The notes under the pieces were generated by a model, which made no database searches, was not told where the DNA came from, and saw nothing but the letters and a program-made list of their open reading frames with translations. From positions 1 to 64,000 of the forward strand of contig CAUVWQ010000015.1 in assembly GCA_963555705.1 (NCBI GenBank): a DNA stretch of 64,000 bases, in the 5' to 3' direction. A program made the translations under genes and the position numbers. This DNA comes from Ligustrum vulgare. Its lineage: Eukaryota; Streptophyta; Magnoliopsida; Lamiales; Oleaceae. How positions within the stretch are numbered: the stretch's first letter is position 1; every line of letters starts with the position of its first letter. Below, one piece after another: positions 44,160 to 57,743 of this stretch.

Positions 44160-47139
44160 ATAGCGGCAAAGATGGTCCATGTTCCAAGAATTATGCAGGG
44201 GGACCCCAGATAGGTCTTCTATCTTGTAAGTACCGGGTACTACCTCAGCAATGACTTTATAAGGCCCCTACCAATTAGGACCTAGAGTCACTACTCCTGG
44301 TTCCTGAGTAGAAGGAAGGACCTTTTTAAGGACCAAGTCCCTGATTCTAAAGAATCGCTTCTTCACCCTTTTGTTGTAGTAGCGGGCCATTTTTTCTTGG
44401 TACCGGGCCAACACCATCTGCGAGTCAATCCTTTTTTCCAGAAGGAAATCCAAGCTGGCCTTTTGAGCTTCTTCATTTATCGCCTCGTCATAATGGATTT
44501 GACGAAGGGAAGGCACTCCAATTTCCACTAAGCATACCGCCACGGACCCATACGCCATAGAGAACGGCATTTCCCCTATTGCAGTGTGTGTAGTAGTCCG
44601 AAGTGCCCATAAGACTTGCGGGAGTTCATCTACCCACGCACCCTTCTTTGATTCCAGTTTCCTTTTTAGAGTGTTTTTTATGGTTTTGTTCACAGCGTTG
44701 ACCTGTCCATTTGCCTGTAGGTGATGTGGAGATGAAAATAACTTGCACATTCCCAAATCATGGCATAGTTCGTCAATACTTCTATTTTTTGAACTGTTTT
44801 GCATTGTCACTAACCAAAGAGTTTGGAACTCCAAACCTGCATATAATGTTCTTCCATATGAACTTGGAAGTGTTGGCTTCAGTGATCCTAGTCAAGGGCT
44901 CTGCCTCGACCCATTTGGTGAAGTAGTCTATTGTAACTATTGCGAAACAGTTGTTACCAGTGCCATGGGGCATAGGTCCAAAAATGTCGACCCCCCACTT
45001 CGCAAAGGGCCAGGGGTTGGTCACCACCCTTAACTCTAATGAGGCCGATGCGGTATGTTTTCATGCCTTTGACATTTATTGCACCTTCGAACAAAGTTAT
45101 GGGAATCTTTCCGCATAGTTGGCCAAAAATACCCCTGTTTCAGGACTTTCCGGGCCAATGATAATGCTCCAGCATGATTACCACAAATGCCCTCATGGAT
45201 TTCCTTCATTATATATTGTCCTTCCTCCGGCCCAACACATCGTAGCAAATGAGAGATGTAGCTCTGTTTATAAAACAAACCATCCAAGAGGACAAAATTG
45301 GCAGCATACCTTTGTAGTTTCCGAGCTTCTTCTGGCTCGTCGGCAGAGTTTGATACTTTAAGTAGGCCAGAATGGGATTCATCCAAGAACCTTCTTCTTC
45401 TATCACCAAAATCTCTGCCCCCGGTTCAATGGAGGAGATCGGCAGATGTTCAATTGGCACCATATTGAGGAGCTCGACGTCCTTACTGCTTGCCAGTTTA
45501 GACAAGGCATCCACATTAGAGTTCTCAGTTCTGGGAATATGAAGCAATTCATTTTTTTCGAAGTGGGCCACTAAATCTTTTACTTTCCTAAAGTATGCAA
45601 TCATAGTTGGCTCTTTGGTAGAAAACTACTCGTTAAATTGGCTTACGACAAGTTGCGAGTCACCGTTCGCCACTACTGACTTAATTTTCAGAGTTATTGC
45701 AAGCCTTAGTCCAGCTAAGAGTGCCTCGTATTCCATGACATTATTCAAGGCTTTAAAGCCGAGGCGAATTGCACTGTGCAACTTACGTCCCTCCGGGCTC
45801 ACCAGTAGTATCCCCGCCCCGGATCTTTCTTCAGCGGAGGACCCATCAACGAACAGTTTCCACTCAGGGCTGTTATCCATGTTCTCAATCATCTTGACCT
45901 CGGGAGGATGCGTGAACTCAACTATGAAATCTGCTAACGCTTGGCTCTTTACATCCGTCCGAGGCACATAATGTAGGCCATACTAGCTAATTTCTATCGC
46001 CCACTTCATTAACCTTCCACATACATCCGGTTTCTGTAGGACCTGCCTCATAGGAAAACTTGTGAGTACATGGATAGAGTGTGACTGAAAGTCGGGGCGG
46101 CGTTTGTGAGCCGTCAATGCTAAAGCAAGTTTCTCCATGTCTGGGTATCGTGTTTCAGCATCCAGTATGGCATTGTTCACGTAATACACCGGAAGCTGAT
46201 TCCCATTCTCCTCTCTGACCAACACAGAGCTAACAGCCTCCTTGGAAACGGCTAAGTACAGAGAAAGTGGTTCGCAGCCCTTTGGTTTGGACAACAGGAT
46301 GTCCCGTCCTAAGAATGCTTTCAGCTCGGAGAAAGCTTGCTCACATTCTTGTGTCCATTGAAATCGTTTTCCTCCCTTCAGGACCTTAAAAATGGTAAGC
46401 ATTTGTCAGTGGACTTGGAAACGAATCGACTTAAGGCAGCAATTCTTCCGGTTAAGCTTTGCACTTCTTTAGGGCTTCGAGGAGAGCGCATGTCAAGTAA
46501 AGCTTTGATCTTATCCGGATTGGCTTCAATTCCCCTCCTGTTCACTATGAATCCAAGAAGCTTTCCAGATGCTACCCCAAAGGCACATTTCACATGATTA
46601 AACTTCATCCGATATTTCCCTAATATATCTAAAGCATCTGATAAATGGTGAACATGTTCTGAGGCGACCATACTTTTGACAACATGTCATCCACATATAC
46701 TTCCATGGTGCTTCCAAGTTGCTCTGAGAACATATGATTTACCAACCTTTGATAGGTGGCCCCTGCATTTTTCAACCCGAATGGCATGGCTTTATAACAA
46801 TAGAGTCCCCCGTCCATGATAAACAAGGTGTGCTCCTCATCCGATTTATGCATGGGGATTTGATTGTACCCAAAATATGCATCCATAAAGCTCAGCATCT
46901 CACGCCCCGCCATAGAATCAACTAGTTGATCAATCCGAGACAGTGGAAAACTGTCTTTTGGACATGCCTGATTTAAATTTGAAAAGTCAATACATACTCT
47001 CAACATCCCGTTTTGCTTAGGAACCAAAACAGGGTTCGACACCTAGTTCGGATAGCTGGATTCTCGGATGAAATCATTTTTCAATAGCTTTGCCACCTCC
47101 TCATTCAAGGCCTCATATTTTTTTGTGCTCATTGGCCTC
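44160..47139 (-). pseudogene. Tat pol: RT, RNase H, archaeal RNase H, integrase
   Basis: Order on minus: RT (RPMSTKKYEALNEEV; VLVPKQNGMLRVCIDF; MPFGLKNAGATYQRLV; catalytic YVDD at about 46700); a frameshift just after YVDD; FLGFIVN-like LLGFIVNRRGIEANPDKI; RNase H; archaeal-type RNase H (KLFVDGSSAEERSGAGILL, MEYEALLAGLRLA, GDSQLVV at 45860-45640); integrase with HHCC (HEGICGNHAG ... CNKCQ, about 45220-45065), core GVDIFGPMP, VSDNAKQF and HLQANGQVNAVNK. The usual catalytic Glu (GQVE) is Asn here (about 44697). Stops include YPN*VSNP (47043), where Trp is usual. It joins across the 47140-61445 insertion to the protease part. Confidence 0.88.
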
Positions 47140-48735
47140 TGTTCGCTCAAAATAGTGTACCGCAAACGCACGGGTCGCGTACAAGTAATAAAATGGACTT
47201 TTTGAGTCCGGGTTGTCGATCCCACGAGGAATGTATACTCTATTATACTCTAATTAATTTAATCTTAACAAATAAAACACACAATTAAAGATGGATTTTG
47301 GAAAATAACTAAGAGTCTACTAAAGATGGAAATATAAAAATACTTGAAAATCTTGGGGGAAAATGTGGTTGGGATTCATGGTTTCATTCAACCGTCGCCT
47401 AATTAATTTCTCAACATGCAAATTAAAAAATTACTCATTTACAATGTTAGACCCGATTTTTCAAGTTTAGCTAATTACCTCTCTCGAGTGAAATTAACCC
47501 TAATAAATTGGTTCAACCTACTATATCTCTATGTCGATTAAAGCTCAATCAATTGCATTAACTCTTTGTGAAAATAGCTCAATGGATCATCTAGGGTTTA
47601 AGGTATGTCTCTTTCCTTAACAAAAACCTACAGCATTTTTTATTTGGTCTAAAATGCACAATATCTCTCGATTATCATACACTTCACAAAACATATATTT
47701 GATGATCAATCAAACACATGGAATAATCTCACTAACAAACACACATGAAATAAGAATTTAATCATCAAATAGAAAATATTAAAACTAATCCAAGCTAGGT
47801 TAAATTACTACCATAAATCCCAACACAATAAATTAGCTCATGTTATATAAATGATACAACTGAGAATGTTTATAACAATACATTGCAAGTTTGACAAAAT
47901 AATAGAGAAAAAATAAAGTTATGGATAAAACCCTTTTTGAAGCTTGGTTGTGATTTCCCCAAATATTTCACCACTTTAGATGTATTCTCCTTGCTCTTGA
48001 TTTGTTCCCCAAGACTTATCAAGTAGTTGAAAAGAGAAACAAAGTAAAAGGAAAGAAAAGAAAAGAAAATGAAAAAAAATAAAAAATAAAAGAAAGAAAA
48101 AGAAGAGACCAGTTTTGGCAGCTAGAAGACAGGGAAGAAGACCAGCATACTGTCCAAAATCAGATTTTATTGCCTTCAATTCCGGAAATTGCATCCTTGG
48201 TCCTTAAGGTTTGAAAGTTGAGCAAAATAGTCTCAAACACTTGTTTTTCTCTTAATTGATGTGTCCAAGCACAAAAATCTGTGGAAAAGTGATAAAACAG
48301 ATTTTAAAGTGTTTCCAAGTCCCTCAACTTTGATTTTGCATCCCAAGTCCTCAACGTTTGGCACTTGTGCACTTTGGTCCCCAACTTTACTTTTTGTGTG
48401 CGATTGATCCATTTTCACTCAAATTCATCAATTAAACAATCATTTTGCTTTCTATTGTGATTTTCTCCTTGAATTTGAGTAGTAAACCTTGGTCCTCAAC
48501 TTTTTGGGATGTTGCAATTTAGTCCCCAAACCTTTGGTTTCTTTCAATTGGGTCATTGGACATCAAATTTGCTCTTCTTTTTGCTCAATTGCTCTCTGAT
48601 CTTGTCTATTTTCTTTCCAATTGAGTTTGTACCTAATTGTACAAGATAAACACAATTTATAAGTAGATATTTGCTCAATTTGTCAATTAAATTGCTAATT
48701 TAGGAACTAAATAAGTGTGTAAAGCACACTTATCA
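47140..48735 (-). repeat. 3' LTR, unknown-ORF element copy 2
   Basis: Plus strand TGTTCGCTC ... CACTTATCA. It carries the conserved terminal box (ACCGCAAACGCACGG, CGATCCCACGAGGAATG). Confidence 0.95.
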
Positions 48736-48877
48736 CACCCCCAAACTTGAGCTTTTGCTCGTCTCGAGCAAAATTATCTATTAGTGCAATCAAGTAACAT
48801 GAAATATAGATCAACAAAGTTAGATAACTTACAAATTACTCATGAGTGCAAAATTGTATAATCAATTCAAAAGTATG

Positions 48878-49879
48878 TGATGTGATCCGGACAAGGCATC
48901 GAAGGGCGAAGTCGAGCCATCGGTAATATGACAGTGATCTACGTGCAAAACGGAGTAAGTTCCATGTTGGGGTAGAGCCGAGAAGGGGGACGGATCAAGC
49001 CGAATCAAGGGGTCGAAGTAATTTGGGCAGAAATTCCATTACGGCCGTAAAAGAGGACCTTCACGGCCGTAACACATATATTCACGGCCGTAAATCATGT
49101 TATCACGGCCGTAATCAATTGTCGAAGAAAAAGGAATAAATTCTGCAGAACGACGCTTACGGCCGTAAGCTTGGAAGTTACGGCCGTAACATTCAAAAAA
49201 GGGAAACTTCACGGCCTTACGAAATTCGTCACGGCCGTAAATAATAAACACAGTTTTGAACAGAAAGGCCTTTACGGCCGTAAAAGAATTATTCACGGCC
49301 GTAAATGAGTAGCGGCCAAATTTTTCGGATTTTTAATTATTTTATTCCTTTTTTAGTTTTTGGTTATTTTCCTAGTTTAGTATTTTAGTTTAATTAGAAG
49401 TCTATTTTGAGTAAATTAGATGCTAGGTTATTTTGCTTATTTATATCGCTTTACATTCATTGTAAAAACAGTTAAGAAGATTGATTTTGAGATTAATATA
49501 GTTGAGAGAGTTTTCTCCAATTGAAAGGTTGAGGAGTCCCTTTTGTGTTCTTAGAGAACAAATCTAACTTATCAAATATTGTGAAATATTTGTGGCGTTG
49601 AACTTATCGAATATTCGCGAGAATATTTGTGGCGTTTCCAATTAGAATCTTATCAAGGAAATTGACAAGTCCTTGTGGTGTTTCGAAAACCTTGGATCTC
49701 GATTCCGCATCGTCAATTAATTGCGTCGTGAATCTTGGGTCAAGGTCCTATCGTCAAATATATCTTTCCAGTATTTTAATTCTTGTTATTTTTGTGTCAG
49801 ATCTGATTTAGATCTTTCCTAGGTTTTAGATTTCGTTATTCCGCGCGTTCGACGAGATTCCCCGACCAGGATCGCGTCA
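48878..49879 (+). mobile_element. solo LTR, same family as 42100-43100, opposite orientation
   Basis: 1,002 bp, TGATGTGATCC ... GATCGCGTCA, with a perfect GTATG duplication (48873-48877 and 49880-49884). Ten ACGGCCGT-type palindromes at 49038-49308. It interrupts the 3' internal region of copy 2. Confidence 0.92.
49038..49308. repeat. array of ACGGCCGT palindromes, second solo LTR
   Basis: Ten copies in mirror order to 42666-42940; one is altered (ACGGCCTT). Spacing is conserved between the two solo LTRs. Confidence 0.9.
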
Positions 49880-49884
49880 GTATG

Positions 49885-51535
49885 ATTCCAAACAATGCTA
49901 CCAAAAAGAAGTTTAGCTTATCCGATATTTGATCGGTGTGTGTGTATAGCTACTTTCAATTGTCAATTAAGTTTCGAGAATATTGATGAGTAAAGAGGTT
50001 TCAAGTCAAAACTAACCCACCATTAGTGGTCAATTCTTTCCTTTCCCACTCGTGACATTCATCCCCCAGTAGATATTTTTCTTTCCTCTCCCGAGATGCA
50101 ATTCTAGAGGGTACTCTCAAGTCACTCTTTTCTTTTTCCACTCTAGTTTGGGCGTATTTTACCGAAAATTTCGACAATCTAGAAATGCACTGACTCTCCA
50201 CTAAATGAGTGCTTCGACATTCAAGTGTATACTAAGCAATTCAAACCCACTATTAATCTAAGCCCTTATGCAAGTACAAATGCATGATTTCTAAAAATTA
50301 ACATGATGATTGCTCGTGACTTCCCCACTCCCTTAAGCTTTCTAATTGACCCATGTAGCGAGCTTTAGGTCGGCAGCTCCCCGATTTTTTAGATCAAAGG
50401 GTACCAGGTTTCAAAATACCCCTACGGACTTAGTAACTCGAGTCAAAAAGGCTACAAAGTGGGGTAGGCTTATTAAGCAAATGCAATGATAATGTGCTTC
50501 TTTTTTTTTTTTTTTTTTTCAAGTGTGTGTGTGTGAATACCCTACTCATTAAGCTTTCTAATTGACCCATGTAGCGAGCTTTCGGCCGATGACTCCCAAG
50601 TTTCAAACTTAAGGCATCAAGTTTCAAGATACTCCTACGGGCTTAATTACTCGAGTCAAAAAGGCTTCGAGATAGGGCAATGCAATGCAAGAATTAAAAT
50701 GAGCTTAGAACTTTAGCATATGGTCATTACTTAGCTTATACTTGGCGAAATATACTCCACACAAAATTTATTTCCAACATGCATGGAATCACCACATGTC
50801 TAGACTGTCTCCTTCACCGGGTTGACCACCCCCAAACTTGTCTTACATTAGGATAAAGAGATTTAGAGCATTAGGAAAAATTTGATAGGTTGATAAAAAT
50901 TAAAATACAAGCTCACAACCTAGTTCTTCTACTCCATTAACCTCTTCACCCTTCAACAATTCCCAAACTTCACCAACAATCAATCATGACTATTGTGCTC
51001 AAGATAAATATGATATTGCATGGATAAGCATTTTGTAAAAATAGACACAAGTAGCATATTGGTTATAAATCATGAATCAATAACAATTTTAAACATCAAG
51101 TAATCCTGGCCGGCAAGGCCATCTAACATGTCAATACACAATAAGAAATCACCCCTAAACTTGAAATGCACATTGTCCTCAATGTGTAAAATAAAATCAA
51201 AGTAAGAGGAAAGAAGTTACTAGACATCCCAAGAAGTGGTGGGGCACTCATAAGTAGTCTTGAATATGTGAACATCTCATTGCAAGCACCACCAATCCAC
51301 CCCTAAACTTGTGTTGAAGCCCCCAATCGATTTAGCACAATTTTCTCCAATGAGGCATTTCACCGAACACCTTGTGAGCATCCTATGAAAACATAAGAAA
51401 AGAGTAGATATTAAGTGGTGAATGACCCTAAAAGTAAAATTACATTAAACATCTCAATTCTAACTCATAAATCCAATACAAATTGCCCATCCACATCAAT
51501 ATTAAATCACACTTGAAGATAAAAGACAATATAAA
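49885..51535 (-). other. internal non-coding region of copy 2 (continued)
   Basis: Reverse complement of about 34990-36640 of copy 1. It includes the duplicated GCTCGCTACATGGGTCAATT-type block (about 50340-50470 and 50540-50690) and CACCCCCAAACTTG-type polypurine complements (about 50827 and a diverged one near 51150). Confidence 0.75.
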
Positions 51536-51540
51536 ACAAG

Positions 51541-52403
51541 TGATGTGATTCTTGATGGGGAATCACCTGAACTCGCGGAAATTGTATAAATACTTGGAAA
51601 GTTCCAAATCCAGATTGTTAGACGATAGTAATATGACCCGACACTCACGACTCAAGAACCAGGGATGTATCAAATCCAAGACCCGTTAAGATGCGGAATG
51701 AAGAACCATAAAGGGGTGAACGCCACAAAGGTTGTCAAATCCTTTGACAAGTTCAAGGGGTTCAATCAAGAACAAAAAGAATAGGGATAAACTCACCTAA
51801 CTCAAAGCAATTTCAATAATTCATCAAAGTTGTGTTTTTACAATGACAAGGAAACATAATATAACCCAAAAACGAGTCCAAAATTAACCCTAGCCGCAAA
51901 AACAATAATTAAAACGCGGCGGAACTTACGGCCATAACATACAGGCTTACGGCCGTAATTGACCCTCGGGTCCAAAAACTGTTTCATCTCTTATGGCCGT
52001 GACATGGATTCTTACGGCCGTAAGTCACATACTGAATAAAATTCCCTAACTCAGTTACGGCCGTGGAAAGGAAAGTTACGGCCGTAAGTCCCTTGCTGTC
52101 CAATTTGTACGATGATGAAGTTACGGCTGTAACTTCAGAATTTACGGCCGTAAAAAGCCTTCTTCCTTATTTTCTTGTTGTTCTTTGACCCAAATGCAAT
52201 GTAATGGCTTTGACTCTTCTTCCATCTTGTCATGCATTGAAAATGGAGTCTTCGACCTTGCACTTGCACTTGAGCATTCGTCCATCCAAGCTTGCATAAA
52301 CCCCAGCATTGCCTGCTTGATCTTCTTAGCTCTCAACCTCGTTATTGGTCCCACTGGTACATGCAACAGGTCCTTACTTGTTGGGCCACTCCGGTCCTCA
52401 TCA
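51541..52403 (-). repeat. 3' LTR of the gypsy element
   Basis: 863 bp, plus strand TGATGTGATTC ... CCTCATCA. Eight ACGGCCGT-type palindromes at about 51926-52157. The end of the polyprotein reads into it. Confidence 0.95.
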
Positions 52404-55400
52404 TCCCCTCCCTGTTGAAAAGGATTCGTCCTCGAATCATCACCTGCATCAGATAAAGAGAGATCAGCAACGTTGAAAGTAGCAGATATATTATACTCAC
52501 CTGGGAGATCCAGCTTATAAGCATTGTCATTGACTCTCTCAATGACTTGAAACGGTCCATCTCCTCTAGGCTGCAGCTTAGATTTCCGTTGTGTTGAAAA
52601 TCATTCCTTTCGCATGTGAACCCACACCCAATGACCGGGTTCAAAAATCACCTGCTTTCTGCCCTTATTCGCATGGGAAGCATAGTGCTCATTCTTCCTT
52701 TCTATTTGTAGCCTGACCTTTTCGTGGAGTGACTTCACAAGCTCGGCTTTCTTCTTTCCATCTAAACTGTTCCTGTCATCATGCTGAGTTGTATTAAAGC
52801 CATACACAATTTCAAATGGTGAGTAAGTAGTAGTAGAATGTATAGCCCTGTTATACGCAAACTCTACAAATGGTAAGCATTCCTCCCAACTTTTCAAATT
52901 TTCATTTATGACAACTCGCAAGAGTTGTGTTAACGTCCTATTGACTACTTCTGTCTGACCATCCGTTTGAGGATGGCAGGTAGTGGAAAAGAACAGTTTA
53001 GTACGCATTTTCCCCCATAAAACCTTCCAGAAGTAACTAAGGAATTTGACATCCCTATCAGACACTATACTCCTAGGCATTCCATGGAGTCTGACAACTT
53101 CCCTAAAGAATAAGTCTGCTATGTTCACGGCATCATCAGTTTTATGGTAAGGAATGAAGTGTGTCATTTTACTAAACTTGTCCACCACCACAAATATGGA
53201 ATCCCGACCTTTTTTTGTCCTAGGCAATCCTAACACAAAACCTATGGATATATCTACCCAATGCTCACTAGGAACAGGTAGAGGATTGTACAAACCATGT
53301 GGTAATACCTTAGACTTAGCATGTTTACAAGTTATGCATTTATCACAAATTTGGTGAACATCCCGTTTCATCCTAGGCCAATAAAAATGTTCCTTTAACG
53401 TTTCCAATGTTTTTAAAACACCAAAATGACCCATCAACCCACCACCGTGAGCTTCACGTACCAACAACTCACGCATAGAATAGTTAGGCACACACAATTT
53501 ACTTTCCTTAAATAAATAACCATCATGCCTATAACATTTATCAATTGCTCCCTTTTCGCATGAGACATATATAGTGGACAAATCATGATCGTTAGCATAC
53601 AAGTCTCGAACATACTCAAATCCCAACAATTTAGCATTCAAGGAAGTGAGGAGTACATACCTTCTTGACAATGCATCGACAACTATATTTTCCTTACCTT
53701 GTTTGTATTGAATGACATAAGGAAAAGTCTCCACAAACTCCATCCATCAGACATGTCTTTTGTTCAACTTACCATGTACCTTGAGGTGCTTTAATGACTC
53801 GTGATCCGTGTGGATGACAAATTCTTTTGGCCAGAGGTAATGCTGCCACGTCTCCAATGCCCTGACTAGAGCATAAAGCTCCTTATCATACGTCGGATAG
53901 TTCAACGCTGCCCCACTCAGCTTTTCACTGAAATAAGCTATCGAACTCCTTTCTTGCATAAGAACAGCTTCAATCCCTATTCCTGATGCATCACATTCAA
54001 TCTCAAAAGTCTGGTTAAAATTAGGTAATGCTAAGACTGGTGCAGAACATAGCCTATCTTTAAGCAATTTGAAGACATTTTCCTGTGCATCCCCCCAATG
54101 GAAACCCACACTCTTTTTAATTACCTCAGTGAGTGGTGTGGCGATTGTACTGAAATCTTTCACAAACCTCCTATAAAAACTTGCTAACCCATGAAAGCTC
54201 CTTACCTCAGTCACACTCTTAGGTGTTGGCCATTCTCTAATAGCTCGGATTTTCTCCTCGTCAACCTCAATACCATCCTTACTAACAACATAACCAAGGA
54301 AAATGACCTTATCTATGCAAAAAGTACACTTTTTAAAGTTAGCATACAATTTTTCAATGCGTAAAACCTCAAGTACAAACCTCAAATGATCAACATGCTC
54401 ATCTCCATTTTTACTATAAACTAAAATGTCATCAAAATACACGACCACAAATTTACCAATGAAAGCTCGTAAGACATGGTTCATCAACCTCATGAATGTA
54501 CTAGGTGCATTGGTGAGACCAAACGGCATAACTAACCAATCATAAAGCCCATATTTGGTCTTGAATGCAGTTTTCCATTCGTCCCCCTCCTTCATGCATA
54601 TTTGGTGATATCCGCTCTTAAGGTCAATTTTACTAAAGACACATGAACCATATAATTCATCAAGCATGTCATCTAACCTAGGTATAGGATGGCGATACTT
54701 TATCGTGATATTGTTGATAGCTCTACAATCCACGCACATCCTCCAGGTTCCATCCTTCCTGGGCACCAATAAGACCGGCACAGCACATGGGCTCATGCTT
54801 TCCCGGACATAACCCTTGCTCAACAGCTCCTCACTTGCCTTTGAAGCTCCTTTGTTTCTTCCGGATTGCTCCTATATGCAGGCCTATTTGGAATGACAGC
54901 ACCTGGAGCAAGATCAATCTGGTGCTCGATGCCCCAAATGGGTGGCAGCCCACTAGGTATGTCGTCTGGGAATACATCATCAAATTCCTGTAAAAGAGAA
55001 ACAGCTAAACGGTGGAGGGAAGAGTTAGTGTCATTGAGTGCAAGGAAGGAGTCCTTGTACATTAGTAAGACCATGGGTTGATTGTCAAGGACAGCTCTTT
55101 TGATCTCACTTTTTTTGGCAAGGAAGCTCACTTTCGTTTTCTCTCATTTTTCTTTTCTGGCACTTTTCACTCCCTCTCGTTTTTCTGAGGTGGAATCCCC
55201 AACTCTCTGTTTTTCTCTCAGCTCTCCTTTTTCTGGGATCGTGGTCCCAACTCTCCTTTGAACACACAGCTCTCCTTTTTCTGGGATCGGGGTCCCAACT
55301 CTCTTTGTCTTCTCTTCCTCACTCTTTAGTTTCAACTGATCTTCATAAACTTGTTGTGGAGTTAACGGAATAAGTCTGATATTTTTCCCATCCTTCGTAA

Positions 55401-57051
55401 AACTGTACCTATTTTTGTACCCGTCATGAACCACCCTCCTGTCATATTACCATGGCCGACCCAACAGGATGTGTCCAACATGCATTGGAACCACATCACA
55501 AATTAACTCATCCTCATACTTCCTGATAGAAAGGTTGATTAACACCTACTTATTCACTTTGATCTCACCGGACTCATTCAGCCATTGTAACTTATAAGGT
55601 CTAGGGTGTTTGATTATAGGTAAACACAATTTCTCAACAAGAGTGGTACTAACCACGTTGGTACAACTCCCACCATCAATTATCAAACTACACACCTTAT
55701 TATTAACAAAGCATCTAGAATGAAATATGTTTTCCCTTTTCTCACCCGACTCCTCCACCTTAATTTGGGTACTAAGAGCACGCCTAGTAATAAGGGATTG
55801 AGCTACCGCATAAGCTCTGTCGTCACAATCACTACCTTCTTCTAGGGCAGGCATATCCTTAAACTCATCATCATCCTCAACCTCATCCTCCGACACCACC
55901 ACCCCATTTCGCACAAGCATTATTTTTTTGTTTGGGCATTGTGATGCAATGTGCCCGATTCCCATACACCTAAAACACTTGATGTCCCTACTTCTAGGAG
56001 GTTGAGAGTCAGAAGTGGGTTTACCTTTATTGACAGATTCCTCTCGAACCTTTGGTGGTTCTGACTTCCCCTTTGGAGCAACTCCTTCATTTTTGTTATT
56101 TCCACTCCATGTAGGTTTCCAAGGAGTAGAACCCGAAGAGTATTTTGTTGTTCCTTTCCTTTTCAGCTTCCTTTCCACCTTCATTGCCATGTGCAGCATC
56201 TCCTCCAGTTCAACATAATGTTACAATTCTATAACATTTGCAATGTCTCTGTTCAAACCACTCAAAAACCTAGCCATTGTGGCCTCCAGATCCTCCTCAA
56301 TATTCGCTCGGATCATAGCAATCTCCATCTCTTTATGGTATTCTTCTACACTCTTCGAACCCTGAGACAGATTTTGTAGTTTTTGGTACAAGTCCCTATA
56401 GTAATGGTTGGGCACGAACCTCTTTCTCATTAATCCCTTCAACTCATTCCAGGTCTCAATAGGTCTTTCACGATTTCTCCTCCTACTTGTCACTAATTGA
56501 TCCCACCACACAAGTGCATAGTCTGCGAACTCTATAACTGCTAACTTCACCTTTTTTCCCTCTGAGTAGTTATGGCACTCAAAAATCAGTTCTACCTTCT
56601 TCTCCCACTCAAGGTACACCTCCGGATCACTTTTACCTTGGAAAGTTGGTATAGTCATTTTAATGTTTCCCAAGCTTCTATCCACCCCATCATCATCCCT
56701 ATATTCACGCCTATTTCCCCTTCCACGCCGACCACTACGACCTCTTCTCCTACCCAAACTAGCCATTGATACATTTTCACTATCATCATCAACACTATCT
56801 CCTATCTCAACATCATCATCATCCCAAACTCCATTCCTAGGATTATTGTCATACCTTTGCGGCCTCCGGATATTAGGAGCCGTGTGCGGCTGCTCTCTAT
56901 GTAGTTGGGAAATTACTGCACTATGCGTGTCCACGGAGTTTTTAATCTCCCCCAACTTCGCATCCCACCTATCGAATTGTTTTTCTAGCATTGCAAGAAA
57001 GTGGAATTGTTAGTTATCCTCCCCTGTCGATGATGCTTCCTTCTGTGACAT
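52142..57051 (-). pseudogene. gypsy Gag-Pol polyprotein with five or more stops and one frameshift
   Basis: Gag starts at 57051 (MSQKEASSTGED), with a TAA at codon 14. Gag domain: MTIPTFQGKSDPEVYLEWEK, FVPNHYYRDLYQKLQNL; knuckle CFRCMGIGHIASQC (about 55970). Protease LIIDGGSCTNVVS (about 55670). A repeat-bearing linker (GTPIPEKGELC / GTTIPEKGELR) near 55250. RT from 54823 ([43 protein letters not shown]); RNase H ([29 protein letters not shown]); integrase with HHCC ([10 protein letters not shown] ... CDKCITC) and catalytic D, D, E all present ([22 protein letters not shown]). The C-terminal tail continues past 52403 into the LTR (LHVPVGPITRLRAKKIKQA) to 52142. Stops at about 56223, 55548, 55440, 55136 and 53746 fit CAA-to-TAA or CGA-to-TGA changes. 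The frame shifts near 54825. Confidence 0.9.
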
Positions 57052-57743
57052 GGTTAGTGATCAAAAAGAAAAAAGAAATAATTTGCAAGAAAATATATCC
57101 TCACGTGTTTAGCACTCGTGTATCACTCTATTCGGCTTTTTTCCCTCTATTGATCTCACCACTCTGCCTTTTTCCTCTCTATTCCCTTTTCTCAAGTTCT
57201 CAAAGAACCCACCAAACTAGTCACGAACTTGGTCTTTGTGGAATTAACCCAAAGTGCAAGACACAAATAGATGAAAAGAAAATTGATGGAATATTGGACT
57301 CAAGAAAATTGGTGCAAAAAGGAATGAAAGATTTTCAAGAAAGTGATTTTCTTGAAACAATTCAGAAATTTCAATGGCACGTACCAAGAATGAATTTTTA
57401 AAGTAGTGATGGATGACGAAAACTACCAAGAACATAGGAAAAAGTAAAAGGTATCAAGAAAGGTCTTCTTGAATATGGAATTGTGTCCTTGATCTTGATC
57501 TTCAATTATAATCACTTTTTTTTTTTTTTTTTGAATTTCGTACTTTTTTTGCTAATCAAGAACAATCAATAATAACAAGAATTGAAACTACGACCAATCT
57601 TGAAATAGTGAAGAATTTCAAGAAACCCAAGAATCTAATATCGATTCAACGATGACTCAAGAACAATAGAATCTAATGTAGAAAACGAAACAAAACAAGA
57701 ATTACATCAAAACCTGGATTTAGAGCCAAGCTCTGATATCAAA
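57052..57743 (-). other. gypsy 5' leader between LTR and gag
   Basis: About 690 bp, non-coding, AT-rich, with a T/A run near 57516. The primer-site-like sequence sits at its right end (plus CTCTGATATCA near 57731-57741). Confidence 0.6.

Noticed and set aside
48176..48418. Frames of about 60-70 codons shared with 60686-61128
   Set aside because: They are LTR sequence of copy 2 (both LTRs); equivalents at 32087 and 37116 in copy 1 do not keep the frame as a protein.
56663..57401. Plus-strand frames of 116 and 136 codons
   Set aside because: Antisense shadows of the gypsy gag and its leader; low-complexity Ser/Pro/Leu content.
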